Notes: generated from the letters alone by a model not told the origin. 64,000 nucleotides of DNA from Roseiflexus sp. RS-1 (GCF_000016665.1 NC_009523.1:496001-560000), one strand, 5' to 3'. Positions 38,982 through 48,386 are shown, numbered from the stretch's first letter. Program-made: numbers and translations.

Positions 38982-40049
38982 ATGAGCGCCACGTCGACCG
39001 ATCTGATCCAGGTGCGGAACCTGAAGATGCACTTCCCCGTGACGAAAGGTGCGATTATCAAGCGCACCGTCGGTTATGTCAAAGCCGTCGATGGCGTGAC
39101 ATTCTCGATCAAACGGGGCGAAACGCTGGGGCTGGTGGGAGAGAGCGGATGCGGGAAATCCACCACCGGTCGCGCCATTTTGCAACTCTACAAGCCAACC
39201 GCTGGCGAGGTGCTGTTCCAGGGAACCGATCTGACCCGCCTGCACGGGGAAGAGTTGCGCCGGATGCGGCGCAAGGTGCAGATGATCTTCCAGGACCCGT
39301 ATGCGTCGCTCAATCCGCGCATGACGGTGGGCGACATCATCGGTGAGCCGATTGCCGTCCATAATCTGCGTCAGGGGAAGGCAGCCATCCGTGAGCGGGT
39401 GCAGGAACTGCTCGAACTCGTCGGTCTTAACCCCTATTTTATCAATCGCTATCCCCACGAGTTTTCCGGCGGTCAACGTCAGCGCATCGGCATCGCACGC
39501 GCATTGGCGGTCGAACCGGAATTTGTCGTATGTGATGAACCGGTGTCGGCACTCGACGTCTCGATCCAGGCGCAGGTGCTCAATCTGCTTGAAGACCTGC
39601 AACACCGCCTTGGATTGACCTACCTGTTCATTGCTCACGGCCTGGCGGTCGTCAGGCATATCAGCGACCGCGTGGCGGTGATGTATCTGGGGAAGGTGGT
39701 TGAACTGGCAGAGGGGAAGAAACTCTACTCCATGCCGATGCACCCCTACACCCAGGCGCTTCTGTCAGCAGCGCCGATTCCCGATCCGACCGTCGAGCGC
39801 AAACGACAACGCATCATTCTGGAGGGTGATGTGCCCAGTCCGTTCAATCCGCCGCCGGGTTGCCACTTCCACACCCGTTGCCCGATCGCCATCGAACGCT
39901 GCAAAGTCGAAGAGCCGCCCTTCCAGGATTACGGCGATGGGCATTTCGTCGCCTGCTGGCGCGCACCCGAGTCGATTGCGTTGATGGAACAGTATGTGGC
40001 GCGCCCGAATAACGGCGCGTCTCCGGGTGTGCCACAGGCGAGCGCGTGA
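38982..40049 (+). CDS. Oligopeptide ABC transporter ATP-binding protein (OppF/DppF type), second copy
   Basis: A 355-residue second Opp[22 protein letters not shown] start, Walker [45 protein letters not shown], Cys cluster [15 protein letters not shown]. Last gene of the operon; a dense repeat cluster begins just after its stop. Having two OppD/OppF pairs for one pair of permeases is unusual. Confidence 0.93.
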   Translation: MSATSTDLIQVRNLKMHFPVTKGAIIKRTVGYVKAVDGVTFSIKRGETLGLVGESGCGKSTTGRAILQLYKPTAGEVLFQGTDLTRLHGEELRRMRRKVQMIFQDPYASLNPRMTVGDIIGEPIAVHNLRQGKAAIRERVQELLELVGLNPYFINRYPHEFSGGQRQRIGIARALAVEPEFVVCDEPVSALDVSIQAQVLNLLEDLQHRLGLTYLFIAHGLAVVRHISDRVAVMYLGKVVELAEGKKLYSMPMHPYTQALLSAAPIPDPTVERKRQRIILEGDVPSPFNPPPGCHFHTRCPIAIERCKVEEPPFQDYGDGHFVACWRAPESIALMEQYVARPNNGASPGVPQASA

Positions 40050-40064
40050 TGACATTGACACCGC

Positions 40065-40110
40065 TTTTGAATAGCCGATAGGCGATAGGCGATAGGTGAT
40101 AGGTGATAGG
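40065..40110 (+). repeat. Heptanucleotide repeat (GATAGGC type)
   Basis: Five copies of a 7-bp unit (GATAGGC, GATAGGT) directly after the last ABC gene. The reverse-complement form (TATCGCC, TATCGGC, TATCGAG), about nine units, lies at 56998-57060. Confidence 0.85.
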
Positions 40111-40120
40111 TGCGCCTGGC

Positions 40121-40264
40121 GTGGGGCTGATGGAGATTGAGCATTGAATCCGCTCTGCCGAATGAGCCGTCGGGCTGATGGAGATTGAGCATTGAATCCG
40201 CTCTACCGCGCGAGCCGTGGGGCTGATGAAGATTGAGAAATAAATCCGCTATCCCGCGCTAGCC
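40121..40264 (+). repeat. 48-bp tandem repeat, three copies
   Basis: Units begin at 40121, 40169 and 40217 and share GGGCTGATG(G/A)AGATTGAG and AATCCGCT. The reverse-complement version (CTCAATCTCCATCAGCCC) appears twice at about 56910-56990. Confidence 0.85.
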
Positions 40265-40612
40265 GTCGGGCTGAAGCCCTCGGCTATGCAAGGCGAAGCC
40301 CGCCTGCGCGGGCTATGACGGATTATTTCTTCAAAGACCATGAGCTCCTGGTTATCCAGGGCAAAGCCCGCCTGCACGGGCTATGACGGATTATTTCTTC
40401 AAAGACCATCAGCCCTCGGCTATGCAAGGCGAAGCCCGCCTGCGCGGGCTATGACGGATTATTTCTTCAAAGACCATGAGCTCCTGGTTATCCAGGGCGA
40501 AGCCCGTCTGCACGGGCTAGAGCGGAATAATGACGCAAAGACCATCAGCCCTCGGCTATGGGAGGCGAAGCCCGCCTGCGCGGGCCAGAATCGTGTGCCC
40601 TGCTCCAGGAGT
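40265..40612 (+). repeat. 68-bp tandem repeat, five copies
   Basis: The sequence AAGCCCGCCTGCGCGGGC recurs at 40296, 40364, 40432, 40500 and 40568, always 68 bp apart. Copies alternate between two middle forms (GAGCTCCTGG and CAGCCCTCGG), so the higher-order unit is 136 bp. Each unit has a palindrome CCCGC-CTGC-GCGGG that could form a hairpin. Part of the unit also occurs, inverted, at 55.38-55.44 kb and 56.83-56.88 kb. Confidence 0.88.
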
Positions 40613-40722
40613 GTGAGAGACGCCACCTCAGGTGCGCGCGCCTCCGGCGCGCCACACCGGAAGAGACGCTCCATCCTCGCAGGGGCTTCCAATCGCTCAC
40701 GGAGGGCTTCAGTCTGCACCCT

Positions 40723-40795
40723 CTCTCGTTTCAGGCATCAGGACGACCAAAATCCCACTTCTCCCCTTGTGGGAGAAGGGGGCAGGGGGATGACG
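40723..40795 (+). repeat. Intergenic repeat with CTTCTCCC/GGGAGAAG hairpin
   Basis: TCTCGTTTCAGGCATCAGGACG followed by a hairpin (CACTTCTCCC, loop CTTGT, GGGAGAAGGGG). The same ~70-bp arrangement is repeated at 46364-46434, with a further copy of just the hairpin at 46278-46306. Confidence 0.75.
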
Positions 40796-40874
40796 GGCAA
40801 AAGCGCACTGGAATACAGAAAATCACTCATCCTGTGCTGCGTTGGAATGAACCAACGCGCTGGAAAGCAGTATC

Positions 40875-41021
40875 ATGACAATCGGTTGGGGCGAGGCGCT
40901 GATTATTTTCTTCATACTGGCATTCCTCCTGGCGCTGGCGTTTCGCGGCGGTTATGTGCGCGGGCGGGTGCGGCGCTCTGGCGCATCGCGCAAAAAGGAC
41001 CAGAATCAGCCTGACGGATGA
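40875..41021 (+). CDS. Small single-TM membrane protein (48 residues)
   Basis: MTIGWGEALIIFFILAFLLA is one long hydrophobic N-terminal helix, then a basic, arginine-rich tail (RGGYVRGRVRRSGASRKKDQ). GGAAAG lies about nine bases before the ATG. The layout faintly recalls TatA-like or other one-pass proteins, but it lacks the FG hinge, so I do not assign TatA. It is separated from the Uma2 gene by 25 bases and both are on the plus strand. Confidence 0.55.
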   Translation: MTIGWGEALIIFFILAFLLALAFRGGYVRGRVRRSGASRKKDQNQPDG

Positions 41022-41046
41022 TCTCCAATCAGGAAGGAGAGGTTCG

Positions 41047-41757
41047 ATGCGAATAAAGAAGCCATCACGAATGGTTGCTCACGATCTTGATGAGCAACCA
41101 TTCGTCCATTATTACGATATGCATCCTACGAAAGAGGACTTAATGGGTGAGAGCGCGGCGCAATCGACGTTAATCCACTACCTGCTCAGTGTCTTGACGC
41201 ATCTGTTCCGCGCCAGACCTTGCTTTATCGTCAGTAATCTCAACATCTATCGTCATCGTCGTCGCTACGAATATCCAATGGCGCCCGATATTGCAGTATT
41301 CAAGGGAATCAGCATCCCCAACCCGGCATCACGTGAGTTTCGCAGTTGGAGATTATATGAAGCGAATCGTCCCCCGCCTCAGGTCGTTTTTGAGTTCAGT
41401 TCCGAAGAAACGTGGCAGGCGAATATCTCCAAAAAACCGGCCAGATATGCAGATTTGGGAGTTCGCGAGTACATTGCTTATGATCCGAACGATCCTCCAT
41501 ACTGGCCCGCTGCAATGGGTCGGCTGCGCGTCTGGCGCTGCACAGGCGACCGCGTTGTCGAAGTCAATGCCGATGCACAGGGGCGTGTCTGGAGCGATGA
41601 ACTGGAATGCTGGCTCGTACCCGACGGCGCTCTGCTCCGCCTCATGCTCCCCGACGGTCGGATTGCGCCGACAGAGGCGGAAGCCGAACGCGCCGCCCGT
41701 GAAGCAGCCTGGGCAAAACTGCGTGAACTCGGGGTTGAGATGCCGGATGAGATATAG
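41047..41757 (+). CDS. Uma2 family putative endonuclease (DUF820)
   Basis: A 236-residue PD-(D/E)XK-fold protein of the Uma2/DUF820 family. The core reads YPMAPDIAVFKGI (catalytic Asp), QVVFEFSSEETWQAN (Glu plus following lysine later in SKKPARYADLG) and VREYIAYDP. The C-terminal ~30 residues are a helical extension (AEAERAAREAAWAKLRELG). This family is widely expanded in Chloroflexota and cyanobacteria; function is not established. GGAAGGAGAGG precedes the ATG. Confidence 0.88.
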   Translation: MRIKKPSRMVAHDLDEQPFVHYYDMHPTKEDLMGESAAQSTLIHYLLSVLTHLFRARPCFIVSNLNIYRHRRRYEYPMAPDIAVFKGISIPNPASREFRSWRLYEANRPPPQVVFEFSSEETWQANISKKPARYADLGVREYIAYDPNDPPYWPAAMGRLRVWRCTGDRVVEVNADAQGRVWSDELECWLVPDGALLRLMLPDGRIAPTEAEAERAAREAAWAKLRELGVEMPDEI

Positions 41758-41784
41758 CGGGTGAAGAATCTGTATTCTGGCAAC

Positions 41785-41889
41785 TGTTCACACCTCGGTT
41801 AACACACGCGCCTGGGAGCGAGGGCGTCCGGCCCTCATCGCGTCGACGACGCGGGCAAGATGACCTTGCTCCCAGGAGAAATGTGAACA
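41785..41889. repeat. Structured intergenic element with nested inverted repeats
   Basis: Outer arms TGTTCACA (41785-41792) and TGTGAACA (41882-41889). Inside are CCTGGGAGC/GCTCCCAGG (41811-41819/41868-41876), GAGGGC/GCCCTC and CGCGTC/GACGCG hairpins. About 105 bp; size and style resemble the element at 44506-44620. Confidence 0.6.
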
Positions 41890-41930
41890 CGTACAAGTTC
41901 TGTTAGCAGCAGGAGGAAGGAGACTACGCA

Positions 41931-44444
41931 ATGCGAAAGCGGAACGTGATCATCGCCCTCATCGCGCTGACATTAGTGCTCTCGTCCACGCCAGCACAGG
42001 CAAGAAAGGTGTCGGATGTGGCAATTGATAAACGACCGGTCAAACTCGATAGGTATCTGTACCCAGGTGTAGCACACACCTGGATAGACAGCACCGGCAG
42101 CGAGGGGAGACTCATGACCAATCCGGGCAAAGCTCCGGCATCGCCGCTACCGCTAAGCAGGGTGATCGCGCTGGCGGCGGGTCGATATCATACCTGCGCC
42201 TTGCTGAATACAGGGACAGTGTGGTGCTGGGGATGGAACGGGTCTGGGCAACTGGGCGACGGGACGACTACTGATCGCGCGATGCCGGTGGCAGTGAGCG
42301 GATTGAGCGGGGTGACCGCGCTGGCGGCGGGTCGATATCATACCTGCGCCCTGCTGAATACAGGGACAGTGCAGTGCTGGGGATTGAACTCTTCCGGGCA
42401 ACTGGGCGATTGGACGATAACCAACCGCGTGACGCCAGTGGCGGTGAGCGGGCTAAGCGGGGTGATTGCGCTGGCGGCGGGCGATAGGCACACCTGCGCT
42501 CTGCTGGATACAAGGACAGTGCGGTGCTGGGGAGAGAACGAGCATGGGCAACTGGGCGATGGGACGACGAACGACCGCTGGACGCCGGTGGCAGTGAGTG
42601 GGCTGAGCGGGGTGACCGCGCTGGCGGCGGGTGGTCGTCACACCTGCGCTGCACTGAATACGGGTACGGTGCAGTGCTGGGGAGGGAATGGGGCCGGGCA
42701 ACTGGGTGACGGGACGAGAACCAGCCGCCTGACGCCAATGGCAGTGAGCGGGCTGAGCGGGGCAACCGCCCTGGCAGCAGGTTTCGAGCATACCTGCGCC
42801 CTGCTAGATACGGGCACGGTACGGTGCTGGGGGTTGAACTCATCTGGGCAACTGGGCGACGGGACGACCGAACGCCGGTTGACGCCGGTGGCAGTAAGCG
42901 GGCTAAGCGGGGTGACCGCGCTGGCAGCGGGTGACTTCCACACTTGCGCCGTGCTGCAGACGGAGACAGTGCAGTGCTGGGGGTTAAACTCCTCTGGGCA
43001 ACTGGGCGACGGGACGACCGAACGCCGGTTGACGCCGGTGTCGGTGAGCGGGCTGAGCGGGTCAACCGCGCTGGCAGCGGGTGGTGTGCATACCTGCGCC
43101 CTGCTGCAGACGGGGACGGTGCAGTGCTGGGGGCGGAACGAGTTCGGGCAACTGGGCGACGGGACGACCGAACGCCGGTTGACGCCGGTGGTAGTGAGCG
43201 GGTTAAGCGGGGCAACTGCGCTGACGGCAGGCGATAGGCACACCTGCGCCGTGCTGCAGACGAGGACGGCACAGTGCTGGGGAGAGAACTCCCCTGGGCA
43301 ACTGGGCGATGGGACGACGGAACGCCGGTTGACGCCGGTAACGGTGAGCGGGCTGAGCGGGGCGACCTCCCTGGCAGCGGGCGATGGTCACACCTGTGCC
43401 TTGATGAATGTGAGGACAGCGCAGTGTTGGGGGCGGAACTCGTCTGGGCAATTGGGCGATGGGACGACGGAACGCCGGTTGACGCCAGTAACGGTGAGTG
43501 GGCTGAGCGCAGCGACCGCACTGGCGGCAGGCGATAGTCACACCTGCGCCCTGTTGGATACGAGGAGGGTACGGTGCTGGGGGCGGAACTCGTCTGGGCA
43601 ACTGGGCGACGGGACAAGAACCGACCGCGTGACGCCAGTGGCGGTAAGCGGGCTGAGCGGGGCAACCGCGCTGGCGGCGGGCAATAGTCACACCTGCACC
43701 CTGCTGGATACGGGAACGGTGCAGTGCTGGGGGTGGAACTCGTCTGGGCAACTGGGCGACGGGACAAGAACCGACCGCGTGACGCCAGCGGCGGTGAGCG
43801 GGCTGAGCGGGGTGACCGCGCTGGCGGCAGGCGCCAATCATACCTGCGCCCTAATGGATTCGGGAACGGTGCAGTGCTGGGGGCGGAACTCGTCTGGGCA
43901 ACTGGGCGACGGGACAAGAACCGACCGCGTGACGCCAGCGGCGGTGAGCGGGCTGAGCGGGGTGACCGCGCTGGCGGCAGGCGCCAATCATACCTGCGCC
44001 CTAATGGATTCGGGAACGGTGCAGTGCTGGGGGCGGAACTCGTCTGGGCAACTGGGTGACGGGACAACCACTGACCGCGTGACGCCAGCGGCGGTGAGCG
44101 GGCTGAGCGGGGTAACCGCGCTGGTGGCAGGCGCTAATCATACCTGCGCGCTGATGCCGACGGGAACGGTGCAGTGCTGGGGGAAGAACGAGTTTGGGCA
44201 ACTGGGTGACGGGACGACGACCGACCGCCTGACGCCGGTGGCGGTGAGCGGACTGAGCGGAATAACCGCGCTGGCGGCGGGTAGCGAGCATACCTGCGCC
44301 GTGCTGAATACCGGCGCGGCGCGGTGCTGGGGGCGTAATCTATTCGGTCGATTAGGCATTAGTCCGCTGGACTACTCCCCGCTGCCGCGCACAGTGGTAA
44401 TCATCCCGCATCAGGTGTTCATTCCGGTCGTGTATCGGCCATAG
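41931..44444 (+). CDS. Secreted RCC1-repeat protein (beta-propeller)
   Basis: An 837-residue secreted protein with an N-terminal signal (NVIIALIALTLVLSSTPAQA) followed by fifteen RCC1 repeats of ~50 residues. Each has the form GxxHTCALLxTGTVQCWG, then NSSGQLGDGTTTDR and TPVAVSGLSG. Two to three RCC1 propellers would form. Adjacent copies at about 43.78-44.08 kb are almost identical at DNA level, which suggests recent expansion. The C-terminus reads HQVFIPVVYRP. Likely a surface or secreted binding protein. AGGAGGAAGGAG precedes the ATG. Confidence 0.9.
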   Translation: MRKRNVIIALIALTLVLSSTPAQARKVSDVAIDKRPVKLDRYLYPGVAHTWIDSTGSEGRLMTNPGKAPASPLPLSRVIALAAGRYHTCALLNTGTVWCWGWNGSGQLGDGTTTDRAMPVAVSGLSGVTALAAGRYHTCALLNTGTVQCWGLNSSGQLGDWTITNRVTPVAVSGLSGVIALAAGDRHTCALLDTRTVRCWGENEHGQLGDGTTNDRWTPVAVSGLSGVTALAAGGRHTCAALNTGTVQCWGGNGAGQLGDGTRTSRLTPMAVSGLSGATALAAGFEHTCALLDTGTVRCWGLNSSGQLGDGTTERRLTPVAVSGLSGVTALAAGDFHTCAVLQTETVQCWGLNSSGQLGDGTTERRLTPVSVSGLSGSTALAAGGVHTCALLQTGTVQCWGRNEFGQLGDGTTERRLTPVVVSGLSGATALTAGDRHTCAVLQTRTAQCWGENSPGQLGDGTTERRLTPVTVSGLSGATSLAAGDGHTCALMNVRTAQCWGRNSSGQLGDGTTERRLTPVTVSGLSAATALAAGDSHTCALLDTRRVRCWGRNSSGQLGDGTRTDRVTPVAVSGLSGATALAAGNSHTCTLLDTGTVQCWGWNSSGQLGDGTRTDRVTPAAVSGLSGVTALAAGANHTCALMDSGTVQCWGRNSSGQLGDGTRTDRVTPAAVSGLSGVTALAAGANHTCALMDSGTVQCWGRNSSGQLGDGTTTDRVTPAAVSGLSGVTALVAGANHTCALMPTGTVQCWGKNEFGQLGDGTTTDRLTPVAVSGLSGITALAAGSEHTCAVLNTGAARCWGRNLFGRLGISPLDYSPLPRTVVIIPHQVFIPVVYRP

Positions 44445-44505
44445 CCGCAGGAAGAGTTTCTATGCACGCAGAGGGGAACGAAAAGGTTCCCCCCTTGCTG
44501 CTATT

Positions 44506-44620
44506 TACAGCGAAGCGCAGACCAGTTGAACGCCGGGGTCGCGCACGTCTTGCGTGCAGGCGGGCAGGACACCCGCGCACCCGGCACGCACGTGGTTCAA
44601 TAATTCTGCGCTTCGCTGTA
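44506..44620. repeat. 115-bp element bounded by 16-bp perfect inverted repeats
   Basis: TACAGCGAAGCGCAGA at 44506-44521 is the exact reverse complement of TCTGCGCTTCGCTGTA at 44605-44620. Internal pairs include GTTGAAC/GGTTCAA, GCCGGG/CCCGGC, GCACG/CGTGC and GCGGG/CCCGC. No clear target-site duplication. It could be a MITE-like element or a strong convergent terminator. Confidence 0.7.
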
Positions 44621-44635
44621 GGAGTATACCGATGA

Positions 44636-45523
44636 TTACCGACTGCGCATCGCGTCGCGTATCGGGCGCCAGCCGACGACCTGAATGCCCTGCTCACGAA
44701 CCCAGGCGCGCAGTTCGGCGCTGCAAAACGCCTGGTAATCGGCGACGCGGGCGCGCCAGTCGCTGGCAATGGCGCGTAGTTCCGGCGTGTCAATCGCCGG
44801 ATGGATGATCAGGTACGTCAGCCCCGGTTTCAATGTGCCAAGCACCTGTTTTGCCGTCTCGATCCGTTCTTCATACCGGTCGAGCGGCATGCCGATCAGA
44901 TCATCGACCATCACCACCCCCTGCGCCTCCAGGTGTTGTGCGCTCTCACGCGCAAAGGCAATCATCTCGTCCGGCATGCCCTGTTCACGCATGCGTTCCT
45001 CGCTCAGGCGTGGCACAAGCGGCGGCACATGCACGCGCGCAGCGGCAGCAAGGTACACCGGCAGCATATGAGGGGCAAACACCGATCCCATATGCGAATC
45101 AATATGGGTCACATCGATACCGCTTGCGAGCGCCCTGTCGATCTGAGCGTTCAGTTCCGCAGCAACCGCAGCCGGATCGGCGCGCTCCTGAACCATAGCG
45201 GTCGTGCGGTGGAAGTACCCCTCATCGTCCAGCAACCCCGATGCCGGTTCGCGTGTACTGAGCGGACCCCAGCGACAGGCTTCCCATTCGCAGGTGAGCG
45301 TGGCGTGGACGCCAATATCAACGGCGGGGTTGGCGCGGGCATATGCGGCGACTGCCGGAAACCAGGGGCAGGGAACCATCGTCGCCGCCGACGAGACCAG
45401 CCCCGCGTCGAAAAGTTCTGCAACGGCGGGAATGGTCGCGTGGCACATGCCGAGATCGTCGGCATGGATGATGACGACCCGATCATCGGGGCGGAAACCG
45501 AGATGTGCCAGGATTGGGTTCAT
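44636..45523 (-). CDS. ChbG/YdjC-family deacetylase
   Basis: A 295-residue carbohydrate deacetylase-like protein. The metal-site text is VIIHADDLGMCHA near residue 20, DIGVHATLTCEW, and HIDSHMG near 140. The family (YdjC/ChbG) removes acetyl from chitooligosaccharides or similar. The first ~25 residues have no signal, so it is probably cytoplasmic. It overlaps no neighbour and is 15 bases upstream of pdxH on the same strand. Convincing family match, substrate inferred. Confidence 0.9.
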   Translation of the reverse strand: MNPILAHLGFRPDDRVVIIHADDLGMCHATIPAVAELFDAGLVSSAATMVPCPWFPAVAAYARANPAVDIGVHATLTCEWEACRWGPLSTREPASGLLDDEGYFHRTTAMVQERADPAAVAAELNAQIDRALASGIDVTHIDSHMGSVFAPHMLPVYLAAAARVHVPPLVPRLSEERMREQGMPDEMIAFARESAQHLEAQGVVMVDDLIGMPLDRYEERIETAKQVLGTLKPGLTYLIIHPAIDTPELRAIASDWRARVADYQAFCSAELRAWVREQGIQVVGWRPIRDAMRSR

Positions 45524-45538
45524 GGGAGTACTCCAGTG

Positions 45539-46174
45539 TTATGGTGATAATCGTTCGATGATCCATCCGTCGTTGGTGCGTCGGTAGCGCAGACGATCAT
45601 GCATGCGGTTGGGGCGTCCCTGCCAGAACTCGATCATATCAGGAATAACCCGGAACCCGCCCCAGTATGGCGGGCGCGGGATGTCGCGGTCGGCGTAGAG
45701 CGCCTCCAGTTCGGCGACACGCTGTTCCAGTTCGGCGCGACTGCTGATGACCGCGCTCTGGCGCGATGCCCATGCGCCAATGCGATTGCCGTTCGGTCGT
45801 GAGACGAAATAGGCGTCGGATTCCTCCGGCGAGACCCGTTCGACGCGCCCTTCGACGCGCACCTGACGCTCCAGTTCGGGCCAGTAGAACACCAGCGCCG
45901 CCCACGGGTTGGCTGTCAGTTCCAATCCCTTCCGGCTCTCATAGTTGGTGAAAAAGACGAACCCGCCAGCATTCACTCCCTTGAGCAGCACCATCCGTGC
46001 TGATGGTTTGCCATCGGGGGTGGCGGTTGCCAGCGTCATGGCATTCGGTTCAATCAACCCGGCGTTGAGCGCCTGATCGAACCAGTGCTGAAACTGGCGC
46101 AACGGATCGGGGTCGAGGTCGGACTCACTCAACCCGTGCAGGGTGTACTCTTTCCGCAGATCGGCGAGAGGCAT
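45539..46174 (-). CDS. pdxH: Pyridoxamine 5'-phosphate oxidase
   Basis: A 211-residue FMN enzyme that oxidises PNP or PMP to PLP. Motifs: [101 protein letters not shown] and MHDRLRYRR, all as in PdxH. Start at 46174 has AAAAGGAGC in front; upstream in-frame text is repeat DNA. Confidence 0.95.
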   Translation of the reverse strand: MPLADLRKEYTLHGLSESDLDPDPLRQFQHWFDQALNAGLIEPNAMTLATATPDGKPSARMVLLKGVNAGGFVFFTNYESRKGLELTANPWAALVFYWPELERQVRVEGRVERVSPEESDAYFVSRPNGNRIGAWASRQSAVISSRAELEQRVAELEALYADRDIPRPPYWGGFRVIPDMIEFWQGRPNRMHDRLRYRRTNDGWIIERLSP

Positions 46175-46277
46175 ACGTCGTGCTCCTTTTTCAGACAACC
46201 GCCGCGCCTCAGAGGGCGCATGCCAGATGACGAGCCAAAGCCCTGCGGGCTGAATCAATCCAGCACGCTCCACATCT

Positions 46278-46434
46278 CCCCCTTCTCCCCTTGTGGGAGA
46301 AGGGGGCAGGGGGGATGAGGGGCTCACAGGGGTAGATTTTTTGGCAAGCCCCTGCGTGCCATCTCCCGTTTCAGCCATCAGGACGCCCAGAATCCCCCTT
46401 CTCCCCGTGTGGGAGAAGGGGGTTGGGGGATGAG
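46278..46434. repeat. Two copies of CCCTTCTCCC/GGGAGAAGGG hairpin repeat
   Basis: Hairpins at 46278-46306 and 46394-46422, each with stem CCCCCTTCTCCC and a 5-base loop. Each is followed by a G-rich run ending GGATGAGG or similar. The second has the same 5' flank (TTTCAGCCATCAGGACG) as the copy at 40723-40795. Confidence 0.75.
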
Positions 46435-46446
46435 GGAGCGAATCCC

Positions 46447-47589
46447 TCATCGTACTGCCCGCGCATAGACCGCCAGCGTCTCTTCGGCGGTGCGCTGCCA
46501 CGAGAACGTTGCAGCGCGCCGACGCCCGGCATCGCTCAACGCCGCACGCAGCGCCGTATCTGCCAGGACGCGGTCGATTGCCGCTGCAAGCGCCCCCGGA
46601 TCGTCGGGATCGATCAGCAACGCTGCATCGCCAACGACCTCTGGCAGACTTCCAGCGCGGCTACAGATCACCGCTGCACCGCATGCCATCGCTTCCAGCG
46701 GCGGCAGGCCGAACCCTTCGTAGCGCGACGGATAGACAAAGATCAGCGCACCGCTGTACAGGGCGGGAAGATCGGCTTCCGCAACCGCTCCCAGATCACG
46801 AATGGCGGGATGGTCAAAGGATAACACCCCACGGTCACGGTGACCGGCGAGCACGAGCAAAGGCGCTGCCTCGCAACGTCCAGAAGCCGACCTGCGCCAC
46901 GCCTCTACCAGTGTACTAACGTTTTTGTGCGGCTTGTCGGATGCCACACAGAGGATGTAGCGGTCTGGCAGGCGATAGCGTGTTTTCACCTCCGCCACGA
47001 TTGCCGGGTCGGCGGGGCGGAAGCGCGCGTCGGCGGCGCCGTACACCACATCGATGCGCGCTGGCGACATGCGGTATACGCGGGCAATATCGTCGCGTGC
47101 GCAGCGTGACAGTGTGATGACCCGTCGCGCCGACCACAACGCCAGCCGGGTCGAGAGATCGAAGAACAGGCGCGCGCGCAGCGACGACTCACGTGGGAAG
47201 AGGCGCGGAATGATGTCATAGAGCGTCACTACGACAGGACACGGGAGACCGGCATAGGGAAAGAGATAGTAGGGTGCATGGAAGAGATCGGCGCGCGCCT
47301 GCCGCAGCAACGCAGGAAGAGCAACCTGTCCGGCGACGCTGAAGGGAGGTGGAGCGGCAAGCGCCAGCACCTGCGACGCACGCAGCAGATGCCCCAGGTC
47401 ATAGCGCGTATTTGCGGCAGCGAAAGAGCCAGGTCGTTCGTGTGTGCGGCGCGGCGCATCCGACGTGGAGAGGAACACAAACTCGTGCGGCGCGTCCAGG
47501 GAGACCAGCGCCGATGCCAGGCTGAACACATAGCGTCCGATTCCCGGAAAGTGATCATTGACAAAGCGCAGGTCGAGCGCGATCCTCAT
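46447..47589 (-). CDS. GT4-family glycosyltransferase
   Basis: A 380-residue GT-B enzyme of the RfaB/PimB-like type. The start [21 protein letters not shown] carries the N-terminal acceptor-side motif. The C-terminal half has [20 protein letters not shown], the [21 protein letters not shown] donor motif and [21 protein letters not shown]. Donor and acceptor are not known. Starts at 47589; upstream in-frame extension is not supported. No obvious operon partner. Confidence 0.9.
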   Translation of the reverse strand: MRIALDLRFVNDHFPGIGRYVFSLASALVSLDAPHEFVFLSTSDAPRRTHERPGSFAAANTRYDLGHLLRASQVLALAAPPPFSVAGQVALPALLRQARADLFHAPYYLFPYAGLPCPVVVTLYDIIPRLFPRESSLRARLFFDLSTRLALWSARRVITLSRCARDDIARVYRMSPARIDVVYGAADARFRPADPAIVAEVKTRYRLPDRYILCVASDKPHKNVSTLVEAWRRSASGRCEAAPLLVLAGHRDRGVLSFDHPAIRDLGAVAEADLPALYSGALIFVYPSRYEGFGLPPLEAMACGAAVICSRAGSLPEVVGDAALLIDPDDPGALAAAIDRVLADTALRAALSDAGRRRAATFSWQRTAEETLAVYARAVR

Positions 47590-47774
47590 AGCAAGTAATG
47601 AACCTCGTGCTATAATGACCAGCATCGTCAGCAGTGGCGCTGCGGCGCAGAAAGGAGCCATTTTCCCATCTCCGCCGCGCCGCTGAGGATAGCACGCTCC
47701 CTGGGGTGCGTCAAGATTGCACATCTGTGATGGCACTCGGGTTGACGAGTATCTGCCAGCATACCGGACATCGT

Positions 47775-48209
47775 ATGATCCGCATTGTCCTGATCCTGAT
47801 CCTGACGGCATGGTTGTCGGCATGCACACTCCCTGCGCCGCCACAACCGACAACCCCGCGCCCGACGGCGCCGGTCATTCTTGAGATCACTCCAGCGCCG
47901 ACGCTGGATGTGGACGCCACTGCGACCGCATATGCCACATTGCTCGTTCCCTCACCGACGCCAGCCGGGCTGTACATCGTTCAGCCGGGCGATACGCTGA
48001 GCGAACTGGCAATCGCATTCGGCACAACGGTTGCTGAGATCATGGCCGCCAACGGCCTGACCGATCCTGATTCATTGCAGGTCGGGCAACCGCTGATCAT
48101 CCCCTCGCTGGTGGATACATCGCCGTCGCTGCGGGCAACGCCGACCCTTAGTGCGGGGACGGCGGATCAAACTCCGGCGCCGGCAACCCCGACACTGGCG
48201 ACCCCGTAG
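47775..48209 (+). CDS. LysM-domain lipoprotein
   Basis: A 144-residue lipoprotein: signal IRIVLILILTAWLSAC with lipobox LSAC, a proline/threonine-rich linker, and a LysM domain (YIVQPGDTLSELAIAFGT, LQVGQPLIIPS). The tail is again Pro/Thr rich. It is probably anchored at the outer face of the membrane and binds peptidoglycan or related glycan. Start ATG at 47775. TATAAT at 47612-47617 could be its promoter, giving a ~150-nt leader. Confidence 0.85.
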   Translation: MIRIVLILILTAWLSACTLPAPPQPTTPRPTAPVILEITPAPTLDVDATATAYATLLVPSPTPAGLYIVQPGDTLSELAIAFGTTVAEIMAANGLTDPDSLQVGQPLIIPSLVDTSPSLRATPTLSAGTADQTPAPATPTLATP

Positions 48210-48227
48210 TGACCGGAAAAATGGCGC

Positions 48228-48256
48228 TTGACAGGCGAAGCGATTTTCGGTATATT
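48228..48256 (+). promoter_or_regulatory. Strong promoter of the small SD-peptide transcript
   Basis: TTGACA (48228-48233) and TATATT (48251-48256) are spaced 17 bp. Expected start near 48263. Confidence 0.75.
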
Positions 48257-48308
48257 TGCAATGTCAATCCTTCAAAATTGCCGTTCAGGCGTAAAGGAGG
48301 TGATGCCC

Positions 48309-48353
48309 ATGAGTAATAAGCGTAAGGGCATCACTGTCGAGGTGGTGCGCTAA
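48309..48353 (+). CDS. 14-residue peptide with near-perfect ribosome binding site
   Basis: MSNKRKGITVEVVR, from ATG at 48309 to TAA. Eight bases upstream of the ATG ends AAAGGAGGTGAT-type text (48293-48304), which is complementary to 12 bases of the usual 16S rRNA 3' end. The peptide is basic at the N-terminus and hydrophobic at the C-terminus. I do not recognise it. The ORF is open in only one frame and is too short for codon statistics; the ribosome binding site is the main evidence. Confidence 0.5.
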   Translation: MSNKRKGITVEVVR

Positions 48354-48386
48354 GTCCATCCGCGGTGATGCCCAGGGCAAACAAAG

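Noticed and set aside
40265-40612. 68-bp regular repeats as a CRISPR array
   Set aside because: The units are contiguous, with no unique spacers and no cas genes in the window.
40875-41021. TatA/TatE assignment for the 48-residue membrane protein
   Set aside because: It lacks the FG hinge and amphipathic helix of TatA.
42268-44067. Long open frame (about 600 codons) on the minus strand through the RCC1 gene
   Set aside because: It is antisense to a strongly recognisable repeat protein, is open only because the 150-bp repeat is GC-rich and in phase, and reads as repeated Pro/Ser/Arg with no family likeness.
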